DNA of 44,065 bases from Rhizobiaceae bacterium. Its GTDB lineage: Bacteria > Pseudomonadota > Alphaproteobacteria > Rhizobiales > Rhizobiaceae. Under the pieces are notes generated by a model. The model searched no databases, had not been told where the DNA came from, and was given only the letters and a program-made list of their open reading frames with translations. A program made the translations under genes and the position numbers. Shown piece by piece: positions 17,136 to 24,565 of this stretch (position 1 is the first letter of the stretch; each line of letters starts with the position of its first letter). Where the stretch lies: assembly GCA_019635715.1 (NCBI GenBank), contig JAHBYY010000036.1, positions 1 to 44,065 of the forward strand, given 5' to 3'.

Positions 17136-17672
17136 ATGGCGGCGTCCGGCGACCCGGCCAAGTGGGAGGCGCTGCGCGCCCTTCGTTGCGAGGCGCCGGC
17201 GACCTACGCCCGTCTGGCAGCGGCAGGCGGCGTGGCCGAGATCACCGTCAGGCGGCGCGCCAAGGCGGAGAATTGGCCGGCGCTGCGACGAATCGCGGAT
17301 CGCGGGGTATCAGCGACGGTTGTCGCGCCGGAGCCTGCTCCCGCGGCGGCTGCGCTGGAAGATGCTGCGACGACCTGCGTCGCGCCCATTCGCCGCCGCA
17401 GGCCGACATTGGCGGCCGCCGTGGCCGGCCAGATCGAAGCCATCCTGGCCGACGCGGAGACCGGCAGGCTCGACAAGGGACGCGTCGACGCGGTCCTGTC
17501 GATGATCCGCATGAACGACGAGGCCGCGAAGCTGCGGCCGCAGAAAACCAAGAAAAAGACAATGAGAAGCGATGACCAAATCGCCGACACGATGCGACGC
17601 ATCGACGAGAGAATTGTTGAACTGGCTGTGGGACTGGCAGAGAGGATGGGCACGAAGGTCGATCCGGGATGA
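17136..17672 (+). CDS. GTA small terminase subunit-like protein (gp1)
   Basis: 178-residue protein at the g1 position of the GTA cluster. The N-terminus (KWEALRALR...TYARLAAAGGVAEITVRRRAKAENW) is a helix-turn-helix like that of phage small terminases. The C-terminal half is helical and charged (SMIRMNDEAAKLR, then DTMRRIDERIVELAVGLAERM) and would drive oligomerisation and contact with the large subunit. GTA small terminases lack sequence-specific packaging, consistent with random host-DNA uptake. The ATG at 17136 follows CTGGAGAC. The 3' end overlaps the large terminase frame by 101 bases, which is unusually long. Confidence 0.8.
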   Translation: MAASGDPAKWEALRALRCEAPATYARLAAAGGVAEITVRRRAKAENWPALRRIADRGVSATVVAPEPAPAAAALEDAATTCVAPIRRRRPTLAAAVAGQIEAILADAETGRLDKGRVDAVLSMIRMNDEAAKLRPQKTKKKTMRSDDQIADTMRRIDERIVELAVGLAERMGTKVDPG

Positions 17673-18918
17673 CCATGCCGAGCCGGTTCTCGCGGGATGG
17701 TTCGGCAAAGCGCGGATCGCCCAGTATCCGCTGGGGCTGAAGGCGCCGACCTGGCTGGTGATCGGCGGGCGCGGCGCCGGAAAGACGCGGCTCGGTTCGC
17801 AATGGGTGAACGGGCTGGTCGGCGCGACGCCGCCCTTCTCCGACACGAAGCATTTCCGCATCGCGCTGGTCGGCGAAACGCTGGGCGACGTGCGCGAGGT
17901 GATGGTCGAAGGGCCGTCCGGGATCGTGGCGGTCTCGGGCGCAGAGAGGCCACGCTACGAGGCCAGCCGCCGCCGGCTGCTGTGGGAAAGCGGCGCGGTG
18001 GCGCAGGCCTTCTCCTCGGAGGATCCCGAAAGCCTGCGCGGACCGCAGTTCGAGGCGGCCTGGTGCGACGAACTGGCCAAGTGGCGCAACCCCGATGCGA
18101 CCTGGGACATGCTGCAGTTCGGGCTCCGGCTGGGGGCGCGGCCGAGGCAACTGGTGACAACGACTGCCCGGCCGATCCCTCTGCTCAAGCGGCTGCTCAA
18201 CGACCGCGATGTCGACGTGACGAGGATGCGCACGACGGAGAACGCCGCGAATCTGGCGCCCGGGTTCCTCGCCCAAGTCGAGGAGCGCTATGGCGGTACG
18301 CGGCTCGGGCGGCAGGAACTGGATGGCGATCTGATCGAGGACCGCGAGGACGCGCTGTGGTCGCGGGCCGCGATCGAAGCGGCGACGCTGGCACATCCGC
18401 CGGAACTGGGCCGCATCGTGGTGGCTGTGGACCCGCCGGCCTCGTCGCGCCGCACCTCGGATGCCTGCGGCATCGTCGCCGCGGGTCTCGACGGGCAGGG
18501 CAGGGCGGTGGTGATCGCCGACGCGACGGTTCGCGGGGTGCGGCCGATGCAGTGGGCCGGCTGTGCGGTCGGCCTGTTTCATCGCCTCGGGGCGGACTGC
18601 GTCGTCGCGGAAGTGAACCAGGGCGGCGACATGGTCGCCGAGATCATCCGGGCGGTGGACCCGGGCGTGCCGGTGCGCGCCGTGCGGGCGCGGCGCGGCA
18701 AATGGCTGCGCGCCGAACCCGTCGCCATGCTCTACCAGCAGGGCAGGGTGCTGCACGCCGGCCGGTTCGCGGCACTCGAAGACGAGATGTGCGACTTCGG
18801 CACCGACGGCCTGTCGGGCGGACGCTCGCCGGACCGCGTCGACGCCCTGGTCTGGGCAGTGAGCGAGCTGATTCCGGGCGGAGCGGGCGAGCCGAAGATC
18901 AGGGCAGTAGGGCAGTAG
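17572..18918 (+). CDS. GTA large terminase, ATPase and nuclease (gp2, TerL)
   Basis: DNA-packaging motor subunit that pumps host DNA into the GTA prohead and cuts it. Walker A is GGRGAGKT at residues 65-72, and Walker B is AAWCDELAKW with Asp near 166. The RNase H-fold nuclease starts at IVVAVDPPASS (acidic residue for metal binding), with VVAEVNQGGDMV and the late acidic motif RSPDRVDALVW. The 448-aa length fits the family. ATG 17572 gives a 101-base overlap with the small terminase; a later start would also be possible because conserved sequence begins around WLWDWQRGWA. The last codons (RAVGQ, stop) are written by the first copies of an 8-bp tandem repeat. Confidence 0.95.
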   Translation: MTKSPTRCDASTRELLNWLWDWQRGWARRSIRDDHAEPVLAGWFGKARIAQYPLGLKAPTWLVIGGRGAGKTRLGSQWVNGLVGATPPFSDTKHFRIALVGETLGDVREVMVEGPSGIVAVSGAERPRYEASRRRLLWESGAVAQAFSSEDPESLRGPQFEAAWCDELAKWRNPDATWDMLQFGLRLGARPRQLVTTTARPIPLLKRLLNDRDVDVTRMRTTENAANLAPGFLAQVEERYGGTRLGRQELDGDLIEDREDALWSRAAIEAATLAHPPELGRIVVAVDPPASSRRTSDACGIVAAGLDGQGRAVVIADATVRGVRPMQWAGCAVGLFHRLGADCVVAEVNQGGDMVAEIIRAVDPGVPVRAVRARRGKWLRAEPVAMLYQQGRVLHAGRFAALEDEMCDFGTDGLSGGRSPDRVDALVWAVSELIPGGAGEPKIRAVGQ

Positions 18919-18956
18919 GGCAGTAGGGCAGTAGGGCAGTAGGGCAGTAGGGTATT
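18901..18956 (+). repeat. 8-bp tandem repeat AGGGCAGT x6 plus variant AGGGTATT
   Basis: Six perfect AGGGCAGT units (18901-18948) followed by AGGGTATT. The first units encode the C-terminus and TAG stop of the large terminase, so unit loss downstream would not alter the protein. The array is partly complementary to the array at 19005-19038. Confidence 0.95.
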
Positions 18957-19004
18957 ACTGCCGTCTCAGAGAATTTTCTTCGCTTCGGACACCCGCAGGA
19001 ATTT

Positions 19005-19038
19005 CCCTACTCCCCTACTCCCCTACTCCCCTACTGCC
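19005..19038 (+). repeat. 8-bp tandem repeat CCCTACTC x3 plus CCCTACTGCC, complementary to the upstream array
   Basis: Three CCCTACTC units and a final CCCTACTGCC lie just before the portal gene. The final unit pairs perfectly over 10 bp with GGCAGTAGGG of the upstream array; the others pair with one C-C mismatch per unit. Together the arrays can form a long hairpin in the terL-portal spacer. Confidence 0.9.
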
Positions 19039-19061
19039 ATATCTCAACCGGGAACGATCCG

Positions 19062-20294
19062 ATGATCTGGACACTACCCTGGCGCCGCTCCGGCCGGGGC
19101 GCCGATGCGCGCCCGGAACGCAAGGCGGAGAGCGGCTTCATCGCGCTGCACCTGCAGGGCGAGGCGAGCTGGACGCGGCGCGACTATGCCACCCTGTCGC
19201 GCGAAGGCTTCATGCGCAACCCTGTGGTGCACCGGGCGGTGCGCCTGATCGCCCAGGCGGCCTCGGCGGTGCCGCTGGTGCTCTACGAGGGCGCGGCGGA
19301 GGTGACGGGACATCCGCTCCTGGCATTGCTGGATCGCCCGAACGCCAGGCAGGCCGGCGCGAGCTTTCTCGAAGCGCTCTACGGACACCTGCTGATCGCC
19401 GGCAACGCCTATGTCGAGCTGACCGAGGCCGGCCCGGAGCTGCGCGAGCTGCATCTGCTGCGGCCCGACCGCACCGCGGTCCTGGCGGATGCACAGGGCT
19501 GGCCGGCCGCACTCGAGCACCGGGTCGGCACCGGCCGGCGGGTGGTGCCGCTCGGCGCGGGAAGCGGGCTGCATCTGGCGCTGTTCCACCCGCTCGACGA
19601 CCAGTGCGGGTTTCCGCCGCTGGAGGCGGCGCTGATGGCGCTCGACACGCACAATGCCGCCGGCCGCTGGAACAAGGCGCTGCTCGACAATTCGGCGCGG
19701 CCCTCCGGCGCGCTGGTCTATGCGCCGAAGGACGGCGGCAATCTGAGCGCCGACCAGTTCGACCGGCTGAAGACGGAGCTGGAGGAGGGCTATTCCGGCG
19801 CGAGCCGCGCCGGGCGGCCGCTGCTGCTGGAAGGTGGGCTGGACTGGAAGACGATGGGCCTGTCGCCCAAGGACATGGACTTCATCGAGGCGAAGAACGG
19901 GGCGAGCCGCGACATCGCGCTGGCCTTCGGCGTGCCGCCGATGCTGCTCGGCATACCTGGCGACAACACCTACGCCAACTACCAGGAGGCCAACCGGGCC
20001 TTCTACCGCATGACCGTGCTGCCGCTGGTGGCGCGGATCGTGCGGGAATTCTCGGTCTTCCTCGCGCCGTCGTTCGGGGCGGACCTGCGCCTCTGGTACG
20101 ACGCCGACCAGGTCGAGGGGCTGGCGGCCGAGCGCGAGGCGCTGTGGGCGCGGGTGTCGGCGGCGGATTTCCTCAGCGACGATGAGAAGCGCGAGGCGGT
20201 GGGTTATGCGCCGCGCGGCGGGCTGCACAGCAAGGCAGGTTGTCGCACGGATCAGCCGCGAGTGCTCGCTGGCAATCCGGACGGGGGACAATGA
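19062..20294 (+). CDS. GTA portal protein, HK97 family (gp3)
   Basis: Dodecameric head-vertex channel through which DNA enters and leaves the GTA capsid. Family features are FMRNPVVHRAVRLIAQAASAVP near the N-terminus (split over residues 50-72), HPLLALLDRPN, the GNAYVE strand, MDFIEAKNGASRDIALAFGVPP (residues 271-292), and GDNTYANYQEANRAFYR. The conserved part ends near LSDDEKREAVGY, about 385 residues in, the usual end of GTA portals. A polar, linker-like tail then runs to TGA at 20292-20294. The frame stays open after that stop for 161 codons and encodes an RNase A-like toxin domain, described separately. The ATG at 19062 is preceded by GGGAACGA. Confidence 0.95.
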   Translation: MIWTLPWRRSGRGADARPERKAESGFIALHLQGEASWTRRDYATLSREGFMRNPVVHRAVRLIAQAASAVPLVLYEGAAEVTGHPLLALLDRPNARQAGASFLEALYGHLLIAGNAYVELTEAGPELRELHLLRPDRTAVLADAQGWPAALEHRVGTGRRVVPLGAGSGLHLALFHPLDDQCGFPPLEAALMALDTHNAAGRWNKALLDNSARPSGALVYAPKDGGNLSADQFDRLKTELEEGYSGASRAGRPLLLEGGLDWKTMGLSPKDMDFIEAKNGASRDIALAFGVPPMLLGIPGDNTYANYQEANRAFYRMTVLPLVARIVREFSVFLAPSFGADLRLWYDADQVEGLAAEREALWARVSAADFLSDDEKREAVGYAPRGGLHSKAGCRTDQPRVLAGNPDGGQ

Positions 20295-20780
20295 ACAGAG
20301 GAGAGCGGCGCGCCCGCGGCTTCGGATCAATCATCTGGAGAAGACGTTCGCGTCGCACAATCGGTTCAAATTGATCTGCTCGCGGAGGAACAAATCGGCG
20401 GGCATACGATCCGATCGCATGTTGGTAGAAGTCCGGGAGAACTACTTCGGCGGGTTCGAGGGGAGCGATATTTTGGTTTGTTTGAAACGATCGTGCGCTA
20501 CCGCGATGGGTCATTCCCGTCGATTCAAGCCGCAAGCAAACTGGTGAGCGCAACCATCTCCAAAAATCCGGAAGTCGTACATGCGGTTGCGACCGGTGTT
20601 GTCGCGAGAGAGTTCATTACGGCAAATTTTTTGTCGAAGACGGGAATAGAGGCGTTCCGGCGGGGGCCATTTGAGCAGCCCTATATTAGAGATACATTCG
20701 GCGTCGGAGTGGTCATAGCTCACGATCCCGGAAGTCCCAAAGGTTATCGCATCGTAACCGCCTATCCGAGGAATGATTGA
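20295..20780 (+). CDS. RNase A-like toxin domain, in frame with portal, no canonical start
   Basis: 161 codons open in the portal frame directly after its TGA. The first about 34 residues are polar and linker-like (TEESGAPAASDQSSGEDV). They are followed by GGHTIRSHVGRSPGELL (His codons at 20403 and 20418), SFPSIQAASKLVSATI and, at the end, GYRIVTAYPRND (Thr and Tyr at 20757 and 20763). This is the CdiA-CT bacterial RNase A-like fold, whose catalysis uses a His near the N-terminal motif plus Arg, Thr and Tyr. The domain looks intact at about 125 residues. No ATG, GTG or TTG occurs before the His motif; the first, TTG 20478, would lose it. Expression therefore needs stop readthrough, an unusual start, or the gene is a nonsense-split relic. 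GC is lower than in the flanking GTA genes. Confidence 0.75.
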   Translation, partial: TEESGAPAASDQSSGEDVRVAQSVQIDLLAEEQIGGHTIRSHVGRSPGELLRRVRGERYFGLFETIVRYRDGSFPSIQAASKLVSATISKNPEVVHAVATGVVAREFITANFLSKTGIEAFRRGPFEQPYIRDTFGVGVVIAHDPGSPKGYRIVTAYPRND

Positions 20781-21078
20781 TACCATGGCAATCCCGAATG
20801 AATTTCGCCGGCTCGCCAGCATGATGCATCAGGATATAGATCTATCCATCTCCATGAAAGATGAGATGGAGGTTGTCCGATACCTGGCAGGCAGTCTCAG
20901 AAAAGGCGACGCCGATTCGGTCCGACGTTTCCTGGAAGAGTTACTTCTATCCGAGCGCAGCAATGATGATTTGACCGCCATTTGGGCCGAAGCCGGCTCG
21001 GATTGGCATGTGTCCGGAAACGGCATTCGGCGTTTGCTGAGCATGCTTCGCGATCATCTGGGCGACGAGGCCCGCTGA
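20773..21078 (+). CDS. CdiI-type immunity protein for the RNase A-like toxin
   Basis: 101-residue cytoplasmic protein resembling contact-dependent growth inhibition immunity proteins. It has FRRLASMMHQDIDL near the N-terminus, SVRRFLEELLLSERSNDDL in the middle, the IWAEAGSDW motif and a C-terminal LRDHLG. Members of this family sit directly after CdiA or polymorphic toxin domains and neutralise them. The ATG at 20773 overlaps the toxin stop by 8 bases; ATG 20785 (MAIPNEF) is an alternative better spaced from the GAGGA at 20767. The overlap and order fit a toxin-immunity pair. GC is lower than in the GTA genes, consistent with acquisition as a cassette. Specificity for this toxin is inferred from position. 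Confidence 0.75.
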   Translation: MIDTMAIPNEFRRLASMMHQDIDLSISMKDEMEVVRYLAGSLRKGDADSVRRFLEELLLSERSNDDLTAIWAEAGSDWHVSGNGIRRLLSMLRDHLGDEAR

Positions 21079-21297
21079 GCGGCGAGGTCGACTTGCGGAA
21101 GATTCTCACCCTGGCCGGCATGGGCGACGCCAATCTGATGTGATCCGGCAAAAGATACTCTCCTTGGTGACGCGTTGACACCGGAAGCTACCGAACGATG
21201 CAAGGGAAGAGATCGCGTCGCGCTGCCTTTTCCCATCGAGGCGGGCTTGGCGAGCCGTGAAGGCTGCCGCAGCTTAAACTCCACCGGAAGCCACGAG

Positions 21298-21636
21298 ATG
21301 ACGGACATTTCCGACGCGGCCTGGCTCTGGCTCGCCAAGGGCGCCGGCGCGGTCGCCGGTTCGGCGATCTCGCTCGCCTACATCCTGCCCTCCGGCCGGC
21401 GCGAGGCGGCGGCGCGCTTCGCGGTCGGCCTGGTCTGCGGGATGGTGTTCGGCGGCACGGCCGGGCTGAAGATCGCCACCGAACTCGGCATCGAGAAGAC
21501 GATCGGCGCCGGCGAGATGGCGCTGATGGGCGCGGCGGCGGCCAGCCTGTTCGCCTGGTGGGCGCTGGGCTTCGCGCTCCGGACGCTCGCCGCCGGCGGG
21601 CTCGCCCGCCTCCTCGGCACAAGGAAAGTCAGATGA
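21298..21636 (+). CDS. DUF6107 small membrane protein of GTA cluster (gp3.5)
   Basis: 112-residue protein with three or four hydrophobic segments (WLWLAKGAGAVAGSAISLAY; FAVGLVCGMVFGGTAGL; MALMGAAAASLFAWWALGF), typical of the small membrane protein between portal and protease in GTA clusters. The ATG at 21298 is chosen because it begins the hydrophobic part; the upstream open frame looks non-coding. Its stop overlaps the ATG of the prohead protease gene (ATGA). Its role in particle production is not known. The 219 bases upstream, after the immunity gene, hold only a short open piece ending LRKILTLAGMGDANLM and no clear gene. Confidence 0.85.
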   Translation: MTDISDAAWLWLAKGAGAVAGSAISLAYILPSGRREAAARFAVGLVCGMVFGGTAGLKIATELGIEKTIGAGEMALMGAAAASLFAWWALGFALRTLAAGGLARLLGTRKVR

Positions 21637-22310
21637 GGCCAGCAATGCACGAAAGCGAACGGAAATTCGTCGACCTGGTGCTGGGCGACGTCGATGCCGA
21701 CGGCAGCTTCAGCGGCTATGCCAGCCTGTTCGGCGCGATCGACCTCGGCAGGGACATGGTGATGCGCGGCGCCTTCGCCCGCTCGCTGCGCGAGCGCGGC
21801 CCGGCCGGCATCCGCATGCTCTACCAGCACGATCCCGCGGCTCCGATCGGCATCTGGACGGAGCTGCGCGAGGACGCGCGCGGCCTGTTCGTCAAGGGCC
21901 GGCTGGCCGGCGACGTCGCCAAGGCCCGCGAGGTGCTGTCGCTGATGCGCGAACGGGCGCTCGACGGGCTGTCGATCGGGTTCCGGACGGTGCGGGCCCG
22001 CAAGGATGCGCGCACCGGGGTGCGGCAGATCCTGGAGGCCGATCTCTGGGAGATCTCCGTGGTGACTTTTCCGATGCTGCCCGGCGCACGGGTCGAGACG
22101 GTGAAGGGGCTGCCCACGATCAGGACATTCGAACGCTGGCTCACGCGGGACGCGGGGCTGACGCGCGGCGAGGCCCGGGCGGTGATCGCCAGGGGCTATG
22201 CCAGCCTCGCGGCGGAGCGGGACGCCGCCGCGGGAACGACCGAACGCCTGCTGGGGGCGATCTCCGAGGCGACCCGCATGATCAGCAACAAGAGGACATC
22301 GCAACCATGA
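21633..22310 (+). CDS. GTA prohead protease, HK97 family (gp4)
   Basis: 225-residue maturation protease of the HK97/S78 class that trims the capsid protein N-terminus during prohead assembly. Family features are FSGYASLFGAIDLGRDMV, the MLYQHDPAAPIGIW block with the catalytic His, and ALDGLSIGFRT with the catalytic Ser, followed by ADLWEISVVTFPMLPGA. The ATG at 21633 overlaps the DUF6107 stop and has an AGGAAAG site. Its own end overlaps the capsid gene start (ATGA), so the three genes are translationally coupled. Confidence 0.95.
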   Translation: MRPAMHESERKFVDLVLGDVDADGSFSGYASLFGAIDLGRDMVMRGAFARSLRERGPAGIRMLYQHDPAAPIGIWTELREDARGLFVKGRLAGDVAKAREVLSLMRERALDGLSIGFRTVRARKDARTGVRQILEADLWEISVVTFPMLPGARVETVKGLPTIRTFERWLTRDAGLTRGEARAVIARGYASLAAERDAAAGTTERLLGAISEATRMISNKRTSQP

Positions 22311-23560
22311 CGGTACAGCACGGCCCGCAGGGGCTGGAAACCAAGTCGGCCGAACCGGCCGAACTCACCGAGGCCTTCGGCGAGTTCATGTCGACCTTCC
22401 AGGCGTTCCGCGAGGCCAACGACGAGAAGCTGGCGCAGCTCGACCGGCGGCTCGGCGCCGATACGGTGACGACCGACAAGGTCGAGCGCATCTCCAGGGC
22501 GCTGGACGAGCAGAAGCGCGCGCTCGACGAACTGTCGCTCAAGCGCGTGCGGCCGCCGCTCGGAGGCAGCGAGCGGCGCAACGGCAGTGCGGAGCACAAG
22601 GCCGCCTTCGACGCCTATCTGCGCAGCGGCGACGAGCGCGGCATGCGCGGCCTCGACGTCAAGGCGATGAGCTACGGCTCGGGTCCGGACGGCGGCTATC
22701 TGGTGCCGGACGAAGTCGAGACGGAGATCGGCCGGCGCCTGGCGCTGATCTCGCCGATCCGCTCCATCGCCTCGGTGCGGCAGGTGTCTTCCGCCGTGCT
22801 GAAGAAGCCGTTCTCGATCTCCGGCCCGGCGGTCGGCTGGGTGGCCGAGACGGCGTCGCGGCCGCAGACCAATGCCCCGGCGCTCGACGAGCTGCAGTTC
22901 CCGACGACCGAGCTCTACGCCATGCCGGCGGCGACGCAGACGCTGCTCGAAGACGCGGTGGTCGACCTCGACAGGTGGATCGCCGCCGAGATCGAGACCG
23001 CCTTCGCCGAGCAGGAAGGCACGGCCTTCGTCACCGGCAACGGCACCAACAAGCCGAAGGGGTTCCTCGCCTACACCAAGGTCGCCGAAACGAGCTGGAG
23101 CTGGGGCAATATCGGCTATGTCGCCACCGGCGTCGCCGGGGCGCTGCCGGCGAGCAACCCGTCCGACGTGCTGATCGACACGGTCTACGCGCTGAAGGCC
23201 GGCTACCGGCAGAACGCCAACTGGGTGATGAACAGAAAGACCCAGGCGGCGATCCGCAAGCTGAAGGATGCCGACGGCAACTACCTCTGGCAGCCGCCGG
23301 CGGCTGCCGGCCAGCGCGCGCTGCTGATGGGCTTCCCGGTCGTCGAGGCCGAGGACATGCCGAACGCCGCGACCGACGCCACGCCGATCGCCTTCGGCGA
23401 CTTCGCCCGCGGCTATCTGGTGGTCGACCGGACCGGCGTGCGGGTGCTGCGCGATCCCTACTCCGCCAAGCCCTACGTGCTGTTCTACACGACCAAGCGC
23501 GTCGGCGGCGGGGTGCAGGACTTCGACGCGATCAAGCTGCTGAAATACGGCGAGTCGTGA
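22307..23560 (+). CDS. GTA major capsid protein, HK97 fold (gp5)
   Basis: 417-residue major head protein. Residues about 15-75 are charged and helical, the scaffold-like delta domain removed by the protease. The mature shell protein probably starts near residue 100-120, before YGSGPDGGYLVPDEVE. HK97-fold markers are ISPIRSIASVRQVSS, GWVAETASRPQTNAP, TGNGTNKPKGFL and DFARGYLVVDRTGVRV. The ATG overlaps the protease stop by 4 bases. A strong GC hairpin follows the stop codon, probably adjusting the capsid-to-downstream transcript ratio. Confidence 0.97.
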   Translation: MTVQHGPQGLETKSAEPAELTEAFGEFMSTFQAFREANDEKLAQLDRRLGADTVTTDKVERISRALDEQKRALDELSLKRVRPPLGGSERRNGSAEHKAAFDAYLRSGDERGMRGLDVKAMSYGSGPDGGYLVPDEVETEIGRRLALISPIRSIASVRQVSSAVLKKPFSISGPAVGWVAETASRPQTNAPALDELQFPTTELYAMPAATQTLLEDAVVDLDRWIAAEIETAFAEQEGTAFVTGNGTNKPKGFLAYTKVAETSWSWGNIGYVATGVAGALPASNPSDVLIDTVYALKAGYRQNANWVMNRKTQAAIRKLKDADGNYLWQPPAAAGQRALLMGFPVVEAEDMPNAATDATPIAFGDFARGYLVVDRTGVRVLRDPYSAKPYVLFYTTKRVGGGVQDFDAIKLLKYGES

Positions 23561-23604
23561 GATCGCGCGCGGCGATGCCCGCGCTTCGCAAGACTTGTCG
23601 ACCC

Positions 23605-23633
23605 GCGGCCCCGCTCCCTCCCGGCGGGGCCGC
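23605..23633 (+). terminator. hairpin after capsid gene, partial terminator
   Basis: Perfect 10-bp stem GCGGCCCCGC (23605-23614) and GCGGGGCCGC (23624-23633) with a 9-nt loop, followed by TTCCATTTCC rather than a clean T run. It lies between the capsid and adaptor genes within one operon, so it more likely attenuates transcription or stabilises the upstream mRNA end than fully terminates. Confidence 0.6.
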
Positions 23634-23650
23634 TTCCATTTCCGGAGGTC

Positions 23651-24229
23651 ATGACCACGATGGCACTGTTCCGAACCGTCGAGCCGGCGGCCGAGCCGGT
23701 GACGCTCGCCGAGGCCAAGGCGCATCTGAGGCTGGACGGCACGGCCGAGGACGATCTGCTCGCCGGCCTGATCCGCGCCGCGCGCGAGGATCTGGAGCGC
23801 GCGGCCGGGCTGGCGCTGATCGACCAGCACTGGCGGCTGACGCTCGATGCGGTTCCGCGACACGACACGCTGCTCATCGCGCGCCACCCGGTGCGCGAGA
23901 TCGTCGCCGTCACCGCCTATGGCAGCGAGGGCGAGGCATCGCTGGTGCCGGCCGACGACTATTTCGCGGACCTCGTGTCGCGACCGGCCCGGCTGCACTT
24001 TGCAAGGCGGCCGCCGCCCGGGCGGTGCATGAACGGGCTGGAGGTGGATTTTCGTGCCGGCTTCGGCGAGGCCGGCACCGACGTTCCCGACCTGCTGCGT
24101 CGCGCCGTCCTGCTGCTCGCGGCGCACTGGTACGAATTCCGCGCCGGTTTCGGTCCGGACGAGCAGCCGGTTTCCTATCCACCGGCCTATGAGCGGATGA
24201 TCGCCACCTGGCGCGACAGGCGGCTCTAG
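23651..24229 (+). CDS. GTA head-tail adaptor protein (gp6)
   Basis: 192-residue head-tail connector of the phage gp6-like/phiE125 gp8 type, which forms a ring under the portal. Markers are [34 protein letters not shown] (residues 37-56), LPVREI-like HPVREIVAV and the C-terminal LLRRAVLLLAAHWYE. The start MTTMALFR follows TTCCGGAGGTC, a good ribosome-binding site. The stop is immediately followed by the ATG of gp7. Confidence 0.93.
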   Translation: MTTMALFRTVEPAAEPVTLAEAKAHLRLDGTAEDDLLAGLIRAAREDLERAAGLALIDQHWRLTLDAVPRHDTLLIARHPVREIVAVTAYGSEGEASLVPADDYFADLVSRPARLHFARRPPPGRCMNGLEVDFRAGFGEAGTDVPDLLRRAVLLLAAHWYEFRAGFGPDEQPVSYPPAYERMIATWRDRRL

Positions 24230-24565
24230 ATGCGGATCGTGTTCGTCGATCCGGGCGCGCTGCGCCGCGAAATGGTGCTGATGGCGCCTGTCACCACCGC
24301 CGACGGCAGCGGTGGCCATGAACTGACCTGGGTGGAGGAGGCGACCGTGTACGGCATGATCGAGCCGGTCTCGCAGGAAAGCCGGTTCGGCGCCGGACAG
24401 ATGCGTGAAAGCCATACCCACCGTATCACGATCCGCCACAGGGCGGGTGTCGCCAGCGGCATGCGGCTGGTGCGCCAGTCGCGGATCTTCGAGATCCTGA
24501 CTGTCCACGACCCCGACGAGACCGGGCGCTACCTGGTCTGCCGAGCGAAGGAGCGGGATCTGTGA
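24230..24565 (+). CDS. GTA head closure (stopper) protein (gp7)
   Basis: 111-residue protein of the phage head-tail joining/head closure family that plugs the connector. Markers are DPGALRREMVLMAPV, WVEEATVYGMIEP, SHTHRITIRHRAGV and the C-terminal IFEILTVHDPDETGRYLVCR. Its ATG begins right after the gp6 stop (24227-24229), and its TGA overlaps the following small gene. Confidence 0.9.
   Translation: MRIVFVDPGALRREMVLMAPVTTADGSGGHELTWVEEATVYGMIEPVSQESRFGAGQMRESHTHRITIRHRAGVASGMRLVRQSRIFEILTVHDPDETGRYLVCRAKERDL

Noticed and set aside
18901-18956. CRISPR or telomere-like array
   Set aside because: The unit is 8 bp without spacers; best described as a simple tandem repeat.
20182-20547. 121-codon + strand frame spanning portal end and toxin start
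   Set aside because: Out of frame with both the portal and the toxin motifs; Arg-rich shadow.
20478-20780. 100-codon version of the toxin gene starting at TTG 20478
   Set aside because: This start would remove the N-terminal GGHT...HVG catalytic motif that is clearly encoded upstream in the same frame.
22196-24508. 770-codon - strand frame opposite protease, capsid and adaptor genes
   Set aside because: Antisense to four confidently identified GTA genes; low-complexity Arg/Gly/Asp-rich product.
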